Source: Phycisphaera sp. TMED9
GTDB lineage: Bacteria; Planctomycetota; Phycisphaerae; Phycisphaerales; SM1A02
Assembly (NCBI GenBank): GCA_002167845.2
Contig: NHBO02000053.1
Location: 19,582 to 61,607, forward strand
Reading direction: 5' to 3'
DNA: 42,026 nt
A program made the position numbers and the translations under genes. The notes beneath the pieces were generated by a model that worked only from the letters and a program-made list of their open reading frames with translations, ran no database searches and had not been told where the DNA came from. This document shows positions 35,952 to 42,026 of this stretch, in pieces. Each line of letters begins with the position of its first letter. Position 1 is the first letter of the stretch.

Positions 35952-36286
35952 ACCGTCGACCCCGTGCCGAAGATGGCCTTCGCCGGGAATGGGTCGAGAT
36001 CACCGGACGGGTCCAGGGCGTGGGATTCCGAGCGATGGTGGCCGAAATCGCGTTGGGCCGGCCAGTGGCGGGTTGGGTTCGCAACGAGCCGCGAGGAAGC
36101 GTCCTGATGCTGCTGGAGGCCGCTGAGGGGGATCTGGACGCCTTTATCGAAGCCATCGTTCAAGAACGTGCGACGGACATCGCCGGGCTCGATCGGAGGC
36201 CGGTCGAGACGGGGGACGCCGAAAAAGGCCCTTCCGGGCCGCTCACAGGCTTCTCCGTCAAGTTCAACCGCCTCCCGGGCCGATGA
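35948..36286 (+). CDS. acyP: Acylphosphatase
   Basis: Small enzyme hydrolysing carboxyl-phosphate bonds such as acetyl phosphate or 1,3-bisphosphoglycerate. It has 112 residues from a GTG overlapping the yebC stop (GTGA). The signature GRVQGVGFRAMV (20-31) supplies the phosphate-binding Arg28, and GWVRNEPRGSV (42-52) the catalytic Asn46. Both expected residues are present. The order of the fold strands is normal; GFSVKF near the end is the final strand, where family members often have F.I.R/Y. Confidence 0.92.
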   Translation: MNRRPRAEDGLRREWVEITGRVQGVGFRAMVAEIALGRPVAGWVRNEPRGSVLMLLEAAEGDLDAFIEAIVQERATDIAGLDRRPVETGDAEKGPSGPLTGFSVKFNRLPGR

Positions 36287-36333
36287 GGGACGTGCGGGGC
36301 CACCTTCCAGCCCCCCGAAGGACTTCGTTCGCA

Positions 36334-36876
36334 ATGCACTCACTTCGAATCACGCTCGTTCTCTTCGTCGGCCTCCTCTTCGCGGGCTGCAGCAGCCGGA
36401 CGGCGACCTTCCCCGGTTTCAGTGACCCCGAGGTCTGGAACGCGATGGTGACGGTGGCCAAGAACCCGGAGTACAAGGACTGGTTCGTCTTCGAGAACGA
36501 GGTCTGGACCAACCGACCTTCCGGAGAGATCGAGATTGATCGATTCCTCCGCCGAGATCTCGTCCAGGTCGGCCAGGATCCGGTGCGGCAGGAGGAACGT
36601 TGGAAGTTCCGGGTCACCTTCGAGCACACCGATCCGCCCACGCTCAAGTTCACGGCGCGGCAGGTGAAGATTCCCGCACTCCTTTGGCGCGAGGCCGATC
36701 GATACTTCGCCGACATGCGAAACATTCTCGGGATTGAAGCCGAGTCGGAGATTGGAGAAGTCGAGATCATCGACTTGGAAGGCGCCGAGGTCGAAGAAGT
36801 CGTTCCGGCCGATGACGGGGTCTCCGAGGTTCCGTTGGAAGTGGACGTGGAACTCATCGACCTGGACGGACGCTGA
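36334..36876 (+). CDS. Small lipoprotein of unknown function
   Basis: A 180-residue protein from the ATG at 36334. A signal helix LRITLVLFVGLLFAGC ends in lipobox LFAGC with Cys19, so it is probably attached to a membrane on the periplasmic side. The frame is open from an ATG at 36283 that overlaps the acylphosphatase stop (ATGA); that longer start would bury the signal peptide 17 residues in and is less likely, although the overlap makes it possible. The mature part is mixed strand/helix with aromatic-rich DWFVFENEVWTNR. It ends in a strongly acidic tail of Glu/Val/Asp repeats. I do not recognise the family. Confidence 0.78.
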   Translation: MHSLRITLVLFVGLLFAGCSSRTATFPGFSDPEVWNAMVTVAKNPEYKDWFVFENEVWTNRPSGEIEIDRFLRRDLVQVGQDPVRQEERWKFRVTFEHTDPPTLKFTARQVKIPALLWREADRYFADMRNILGIEAESEIGEVEIIDLEGAEVEEVVPADDGVSEVPLEVDVELIDLDGR

Positions 36877-36953
36877 GCCAATCCGGGGAAACGGCCATCA
36901 CCACTTCAACCCGCCCAGACGAGTCGGCCGATTCCACGGCAGCGGCTCCCCAC

Positions 36954-37718
36954 GTGATTCCATCATTGGACGCATCCGAGCGACGTGAACTTCGCCCGGT
37001 GGGAATTCTCGCGATCTGCTGGGTCGTGCTTCCCGCCGCGGGTGGATTCGTCCTGCTTGCGAACGTGGGGGAGGCGTCGGAGATGCTCGATGCCATCGCG
37101 GTCTCGTCGGGCGTCGCGGTCTCGCTGTTGGTCTTCGCGTCGTTCTTCGCCATCACATCCGGGCTCGGTCTGCTTCCAACCTACGCGCAGGCCATTCTGG
37201 CGGGGTGGGCCTTCGGGACCACCTTCGGAACCATCGGCGCGATTCTTGGAATCCTGCTTGGAGCCACGATCGGTTTCGGTCTGGCGCGGTTGATTTCAGG
37301 CCCCGCGATCGAGAGCATCATCAACCGAAGACCAGTGGTCGCCGCGGTCCGAAACGCCGTGATCGGAAGTGGTTTCTTCCGGGCCACCTACATCGTCGGT
37401 CTGCTTCGTCTGAGTCCGAACAGTCCGTTCGCCCTGTCGAATCTGGCGCTCGGCGGCGCCCGGACTCCGGTGACCGCCTATCTGCTCGGAACCATGCTCG
37501 GCATGCTCCCCCGAACCGCGATCGCGGCCGGGATCGCGGCGGCGGCAGCCGCCGATGGAAGCGAAGGACTGGCCGAAGTGGTGGAGAAGAAAGGCTGGGT
37601 GATGACCATCTCCGGCGTCATCGTCCTCGTGGTCGCGGTCGTGATCATCGGATCGATCGGCAAGCGGGCGTTGAAGCGAGCGCTCGAAGATCAGGCGGAC
37701 ACGACGGCGTCAAGTTGA
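36954..37718 (+). CDS. VTT/TVP38-DedA superfamily membrane protein
   Basis: A 254-residue inner-membrane protein from a GTG at 36954, with no obvious ribosome site. About six hydrophobic segments are visible. The family core is GWAFGTTFGTIGAILGILLGATIGFGLARLI, with the re-entrant G/F-rich pattern of SNARE-associated/VTT proteins. The second motif is a RATYIVGLLRLSPNSPFALSNLALG segment, matching the FxxxLLRLxPxxPFxxxNxxxG of TVP38/YdjX proteins. Members act as lipid scramblases or influence membrane homeostasis; the substrate here is unknown. The 3' end overlaps the convergent kinase gene by 28 bases. Confidence 0.87.
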   Translation: MIPSLDASERRELRPVGILAICWVVLPAAGGFVLLANVGEASEMLDAIAVSSGVAVSLLVFASFFAITSGLGLLPTYAQAILAGWAFGTTFGTIGAILGILLGATIGFGLARLISGPAIESIINRRPVVAAVRNAVIGSGFFRATYIVGLLRLSPNSPFALSNLALGGARTPVTAYLLGTMLGMLPRTAIAAGIAAAAAADGSEGLAEVVEKKGWVMTISGVIVLVVAVVIIGSIGKRALKRALEDQADTTASS

Positions 37719-40537
37719 CGTTTGAGCCTTCCTTGGAGGAATCCGTCGGCTCCCTGCTCTCGTGACAACTCGAACAGTCTCTTGGCTTCCTCAAGATCCT
37801 CTCGAGCGGTCTCGTCGTTCTTCGGTCGCAGGCTCGCGCGGTACGCCAGGCAGAGTTCGACCTCGGCGGTCAGTTCCGAGTCCCGGGTCTCGATCTCGAG
37901 GATGGCGCGTCCGATCGCGATCGTCTTGTCGAGACGTCGGAGAATCAAGGCATCGCCGCTCGGTTCGCCGCCGGCTTCGATCGATTCGGCACGGTCGGCG
38001 ATGGCGACTTCCGTCAGGTATCGATCGGCTCGGATCGCGAGTCGTCTGGCGTCCGCGTCGGGAAGAGTCTGAAGCCTCGGTTCGATGATCGAATCTCGAA
38101 ATCGGGCGATCTCCGAAGCGAAGGCGGACGTGTCGCCGCCATCCAGTTTCACCAGTCGGGATGCGATGGACATCGCCTTCATCAGATCGACGACGGCGCC
38201 TCGGCGATCCATGGGATCAAGCCAGGCCACTTCGAAGGTCAGGTCGAGATGTTGTTTGAGATGTCGACGAGCGGTCGCAGGGGCCTCTTCCATGAGGAGT
38301 TCCTGCAGATAGAGATGGGCCTTGGCGAGATCCCGGCGGGTCCGTCCCGATTCGATGCGGGCGGACTCGTCCGCGAGGCGCTCGCGCCGAGCGAGAGAAT
38401 CTTCCATCAGTTTTCGAGCACCGGGCCGATCACCCAGGTTCTTCCGGGCATCGGCCATCCTCATTTCGAGGATCGCCAGATCTCGAGTGGCGATCTCACC
38501 CCGACTGGCATGGAAATCGTGGGATCTCTGATACTCGTCCAGGGCGCCTTCGATGTCTCCGGAGAGAAAGAGCAGGTCCGCCCGATCGGTCCCCAGCATG
38601 GCGAGTTGACGTGCGAACTTCTGGCCCGAGACCGACTCGATTTCGTTGAAGAGCGCGATGGCGGAATCAAGATGTGCGGCGCGGTCCTTGCGGGGACTCG
38701 CATCCGCCTCTTCCATCGAGAGTTGTGCCTCGACCAGAAGGAGCTCGATCGATTCCGGATGCCGACGTCGTGCCTCGACGAGTTCATCGGCGATGGTGGC
38801 ACGGATTCGGGCTGCTGCGGCGCGATCGCCAAGGGAAGGATTTCTTCGCTGCCATTGGATTCGGGCCTGTTGCAGGCGGAGTCCGAGTCGTCGGGCGAGA
38901 ATGATGGCGTCGTCCGGGACCGCTCGGTTCGCCGCATCCAGCCGTTCGAGCATGAGTTCACCGAGCGAGCTCGCGGTATCGAGCTGATTGGCTTCCTGAA
39001 GCGACTGAATCAGATTTTCGGTTCCCAGGGCGGCCGACTCGATCTCCAGATCCGCCAGTGCTTCCCGAACCAACTCGGCCGATTCGGCTCGGCTCGCCTC
39101 GGTCTCGGCGCGGGCCGATGCGAGATCGGCTTCGCTCTGCGCGGCCCGCGCCGTCAGGACCGCGACGGCGGCCAGCGAGGCGAACGCGATGGCGATGACG
39201 CAGGCGGTGGCGATGGCGAGACCGGCACGGTGTCGGGCGACGAACCGGGTCGTGATGTACGCCATCGACTCGGGCCGGGCTTCGACCGGAAGGCCATCGA
39301 GATGTCGCTGCAGATCCGCGACGAACTCGCGTGGCGAGGAGTAGCGACGCGACGGTTCTCTTCGGAGCGCCTTGAGGATGATGACGTCGAGATCGCCGTC
39401 CAGACGTCGGCGGATTCGATCGATCCGGCTGTTTCGGACGGAGGCGATCTTCTCGGCGGTGTCCGGATCGACGGTGGCCGTCGACATCGCTTCGCTCGGT
39501 CGGATCGGCTCGGTCTCGAGCTTGGCGTTGCGAATGCTGACATATCCGCGATCGACGTCTGCGAACGGGAGACGTCCGGTGAGCAGTTCGTAGAGGACCA
39601 CTCCGAGGGAATAGACGTCCGCGCGGGTGCCGATCGCATCTCCCGTGAACTGTTCCGGGGCCGCGTAATCGGGGGTGAGGACGCCTTCGCCGGCCTGCGT
39701 CACCTTGCTTCCCAGCCCGCCGATCTCGGGGTTGACGATCTTCGCGATGCCGAAATCCAGGAGTTTCGGATCACCGTTGGGAGTCACGAGAATGTTGTCG
39801 GGCTTGATGTCTCGATGCACGACGAGGTTTTCATGAGCATGTTGAACCGCCAGGGCGATCCGCATGCAGAGTCTGACGCGGTCGTCGATCGAGAGTCGTT
39901 CCCGGTCGCAGTAGGTGCTGACCGAGACGCCTTCGACGAATTCCATCGCAAGCCACGGCCGATCATCTTCCAGAGTTCCACCATCGATCAGTCTCGCGAT
40001 GTCCGGATGATCCAGTGATGCGAGCACCTGTCGTTCCAGCTCGAAACGCTTGACCACCGTCTCGTCGCTGGAGGATCGGGAGAGAATCTTGATGGCCACT
40101 CGCTGGCGGAAGCCGCCTTCGGCTCGCACGCCTTCCCAGACCTCTCCGAATCCACCCCGTCCGATGGGAACTTCGGCTTCGATTCGAAACACGCCGACGC
40201 GATCCGGTCGACGAAATCGTCCCCCGGAACGCCGCCCGTTCGTTCCGGCCCCGCCGCGACTGGGAAGTGAAGGAACGCCGGATTCCGGCGCGATCGCCGC
40301 GGTTTCCATTCCGGTGTGCGGCTGTGCGATGTCGACGGTCGCGTCGAGGGGCGCAGATTCCCGCTCGAGGAGGGCCTTCAATTCCTCATGGAGGGTCTCG
40401 TCCTCGCCGCAGGTGGTGCGGATGAACGTCGCACGCTCGTCCTCGGGCCGATCCATCGCCGCGAGCATGATCTTGCGGACGCGAATGGCATGCGAGCCTT
40501 CATCCGGCGAGTCATCCTCATGCGTGTGCTCTGCCAT
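37691..40537 (-). CDS. Transmembrane Ser/Thr protein kinase with C-terminal helical sensor region
   Basis: Hanks-type kinase of 948 residues from the ATG at 40537, which has GGAG about eight bases upstream; the longer open frame to 40657 is not needed. Residues 17-60 form a helical segment (DEALKALLE-type, with MDRPEDERATFIRTTCGEDE) common before planctomycete PknB domains. Kinase motifs: GRGGFGEV 126-133, VAIK with Lys150, HRDIKPDN 241-248, DFG 261-263, APE 293-295. All catalytic residues are present. A single membrane helix is at about 437-462, followed by a coiled-coil-like stretch and about 450 residues of helical TPR-like sequence that probably sits outside the cytoplasm. The signal and targets are unknown. 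Confidence 0.93.
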   Translation of the reverse strand: MAEHTHEDDSPDEGSHAIRVRKIMLAAMDRPEDERATFIRTTCGEDETLHEELKALLERESAPLDATVDIAQPHTGMETAAIAPESGVPSLPSRGGAGTNGRRSGGRFRRPDRVGVFRIEAEVPIGRGGFGEVWEGVRAEGGFRQRVAIKILSRSSSDETVVKRFELERQVLASLDHPDIARLIDGGTLEDDRPWLAMEFVEGVSVSTYCDRERLSIDDRVRLCMRIALAVQHAHENLVVHRDIKPDNILVTPNGDPKLLDFGIAKIVNPEIGGLGSKVTQAGEGVLTPDYAAPEQFTGDAIGTRADVYSLGVVLYELLTGRLPFADVDRGYVSIRNAKLETEPIRPSEAMSTATVDPDTAEKIASVRNSRIDRIRRRLDGDLDVIILKALRREPSRRYSSPREFVADLQRHLDGLPVEARPESMAYITTRFVARHRAGLAIATACVIAIAFASLAAVAVLTARAAQSEADLASARAETEASRAESAELVREALADLEIESAALGTENLIQSLQEANQLDTASSLGELMLERLDAANRAVPDDAIILARRLGLRLQQARIQWQRRNPSLGDRAAAARIRATIADELVEARRRHPESIELLLVEAQLSMEEADASPRKDRAAHLDSAIALFNEIESVSGQKFARQLAMLGTDRADLLFLSGDIEGALDEYQRSHDFHASRGEIATRDLAILEMRMADARKNLGDRPGARKLMEDSLARRERLADESARIESGRTRRDLAKAHLYLQELLMEEAPATARRHLKQHLDLTFEVAWLDPMDRRGAVVDLMKAMSIASRLVKLDGGDTSAFASEIARFRDSIIEPRLQTLPDADARRLAIRADRYLTEVAIADRAESIEAGGEPSGDALILRRLDKTIAIGRAILEIETRDSELTAEVELCLAYRASLRPKNDETAREDLEEAKRLFELSREQGADGFLQGRLKRQLDAVVSA

Positions 40538-40610
40538 GATCGATCTCCGTGTCCGGGGAGGATACCCGCACCATCGGGAGGGACCTGCGCGAGGCGGCGT
40601 GGACGAACGG

Positions 40611-40627
40611 GGAGGAGATTTTCCTCC
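40611..40627. other. Inverted repeat downstream of the dockerin gene
   Basis: GGAGGA (40611-40616) and TCCTCC (40622-40627) flank GATTT, in the 202-base gap between the dockerin-type gene and the kinase gene. A T-run is missing on both sides. It could end transcription of the dockerin gene or simply be chance in GC-rich DNA. Confidence 0.3.
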
Positions 40628-40739
40628 TGCCGAAGGTGTCCTTCGTCCCCGTGTCAAGACTCAACGGGTGGGGGGTGGTCTTCCCGGGGTCAGTGGCGGT
40701 CCCGCAAGGTACGACGACCTCTCTTGCGACTCGGTGACC

Positions 40740-42026
40740 TCAGAACGTGCATGGTCCCCAGAGCGAGAACAGAAGGCCGAGGTCTTCGGCATCCACGATC
40801 CCGTTGCCGGAGAGGTCCTGCGGGCAGTCACCACATGGACCCCAGGCGCCGATCAGGCTTCCGATGTCGGTTCCGTTCACCATGCCGTCTCCATTGAAGT
40901 CGGCCTGATTGCATGGTGGAATCGGGAGTGTCTCGACGCCAACGAGATTGATCGCGGGATCGATCTGCTCCGCGGGATCCAGACCGAGGCTCAAGGTCGG
41001 TTGACCCTCCTGCCTCGTACCACCCTGCCCGATCGCGATCACGGGTGCTTTCCGGTCCAGGGGAACGATGCTCACGACTTCAAGAACGAATCGCCCGAAG
41101 TTCTCCGAGTTGGCGATGGCTCGAAGGATCATGATTTCCGGGGTCGGTCCTCCGGTCGCGATGATGATCTCCGGTCCGGCCTGCGCGTCGAGGGAACCGG
41201 CGGCGATCGCCGACAGTGGTCGATTGAGTTGAATGCTCGAGGTCGCGAAGTTGATCGGACTGGTGATGTCCAGGCTTCCCGCCGACGTCACGGTGAGCGT
41301 TTCCGCTCGGCCGTCCCCATCGATATCCGCCGAGGCGATGTCGATGGGAAGACCGGAGAGATTCGCGGTCGCGATGACCTCCAGCAGCCCGCTCGATGGA
41401 TCCGCTTGGACGATGCTCAAGATTCCTCTCGTCGTCTCCCCCTGTAGTGACGTGCGTGATCCACCCACGCCCAATGGCGCATCGGGGTCCTTCTTGTTCT
41501 CGTCGTCGATGGGTGAAGATGGGCCGGGCTCGTCGCCGACTTCGACGTCCGAGGTCTTCGTGAAGGTTCCGTCTTCGTTGGATCGATAGCCCGTGGCGTT
41601 GCCGGAGTCTTTGGAGACCACGACGATGTCGGTTCCATCCGAACCGAAGTTGGCGGCATCGTTCCCGAGATTGGCCGGACACAGTGAGATCGGACCTCCA
41701 TCAACCGCCAGCGGGGTTGCTGGAAAGAGCTCGCTCGGGTCGTTCAGGGGATTGCGATAGATCGAAACCGTTGAATCACCGAAGTTCGATATCGCGAGAT
41801 CGATGGTGCCATCCGCGTCGAAGTCGCCGCTGGCGATGTCGCTGGGTTGGTTTCCGACGGGATAGTCGATCGGGCCGATCAGGCCACCGCTGACGGTGGG
41901 ACTGTAGATCTGCATTTTTCCAGCGATGGTCGCCGTGATGATCTCATCCAATCCGTCACCGTTGAGATCGGCCGTTTCGATCGCGGCCGGAGCCGCTGCA
42001 AGCGCCCGTTCGTTCTCGATCGTCGA
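40740..42026 (-). CDS. Secreted FG-GAP/VCBS-repeat protein with C-terminal dockerin-like domain (partial)
   Basis: The last 428 residues of a protein whose N-terminus is beyond the right edge. The frame is open to 42026: ADLNGDGLDEIITATIAG is already an FG-GAP-type repeat. More Asp/Gly repeats follow, such as IASGDFDADGTIDLAI and IASADIDGDGRAETLTV, consistent with a calcium-binding beta-propeller. The C-terminus has two dockerin-like calcium loops, DFNGDGMVNGTDIGSLIGAWG and DLSGNGIVDAEDLGLLFSLWG, each followed by GPC; five cysteines lie in the last 60 residues. This resembles the Cys-containing dockerin tails of Phycisphaerae, probably used for surface sorting or anchoring. A 202-base gap separates it from the kinase gene. 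Confidence 0.88.
   Translation of the reverse strand, partial: STIENERALAAAPAAIETADLNGDGLDEIITATIAGKMQIYSPTVSGGLIGPIDYPVGNQPSDIASGDFDADGTIDLAISNFGDSTVSIYRNPLNDPSELFPATPLAVDGGPISLCPANLGNDAANFGSDGTDIVVVSKDSGNATGYRSNEDGTFTKTSDVEVGDEPGPSSPIDDENKKDPDAPLGVGGSRTSLQGETTRGILSIVQADPSSGLLEVIATANLSGLPIDIASADIDGDGRAETLTVTSAGSLDITSPINFATSSIQLNRPLSAIAAGSLDAQAGPEIIIATGGPTPEIMILRAIANSENFGRFVLEVVSIVPLDRKAPVIAIGQGGTRQEGQPTLSLGLDPAEQIDPAINLVGVETLPIPPCNQADFNGDGMVNGTDIGSLIGAWGPCGDCPQDLSGNGIVDAEDLGLLFSLWGPCTF

Overview
The window is about 42 kb of high-GC, gene-dense bacterial chromosome. It most likely comes from a planctomycete of the class Phycisphaerae. The strongest clue is the C-terminus of the partial gene at the right edge: a two-loop dockerin-like tail with DFNGDG and DLSGNG calcium loops and paired GPC motifs, a style I associate with that group. 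A large PknB-type kinase with an Ala/Glu-rich N-terminus and a GyrA with a Pro in the quinolone region fit the same group. The cell is Gram-negative in build: LpxI, a Lol-type lipoprotein exporter, TonB/ExbD, an O-antigen-ligase-like protein and a DsbD are all present. No tRNA, rRNA, IS element, prophage or CRISPR array is visible.

Layout, left to right. (1) clpC, 5' part only, minus strand, 1-2079, divergent from a secreted protein of unknown function (2275-3750). (2) A minus-strand operon nnrE - lolC/E-like permease - lolD - MFS transporter (8516 down to 3740), the last three genes joined by 4-base ATGA overlaps. (3) Plus strand: a membrane glycosyltransferase and surE. (4) A long minus-strand series (17814 down to 10664): LOG-family hydrolase, lpxI, TlyA-like methyltransferase, gyrA, STAS protein, exbD, tonB. 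(5) Plus strand: a WecA/MraY-family sugar-phosphate transferase and an O-antigen-ligase-like polymerase. (6) Minus strand: a DUF4286-like protein and dsbD. (7) Plus strand: an orphan fliM, then a 565-base non-coding stretch full of hairpins. (8) A long plus-strand operon, nusA - infB - rbfA - HhH/histone-H1-like protein - TPR lipoprotein - yebC - acylphosphatase - lipoprotein - VTT membrane protein (25602-37718). (9) Minus strand: a Ser/Thr kinase and a partial FG-GAP/dockerin protein.

Three themes tie the genes together. One is envelope building: LpxI, the polyprenyl-phosphate sugar transferase, the ligase, LolD/permease, DsbD and TonB/ExbD. The second is core information processing: GyrA, NusA, IF2, RbfA, YebC and a TlyA-like methyltransferase. 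The third is protein quality control and signalling: ClpC, the STAS protein and the kinase.

The observations I rate most interesting are these. The LolD ATPase carries a two-helix hydrophobic insert between its Q-loop and signature motif, and its partner permease carries an extra hydrophobic hairpin. A protein in the nusA-infB-rbfA operon joins an endonuclease-III-like fold lacking the catalytic lysine to a lysine-rich tail of 13 pentapeptide repeats. A chain of at least seven hairpins and a three-copy 12-bp repeat precede nusA. All functional calls come from reading motifs by eye; no database search was run.
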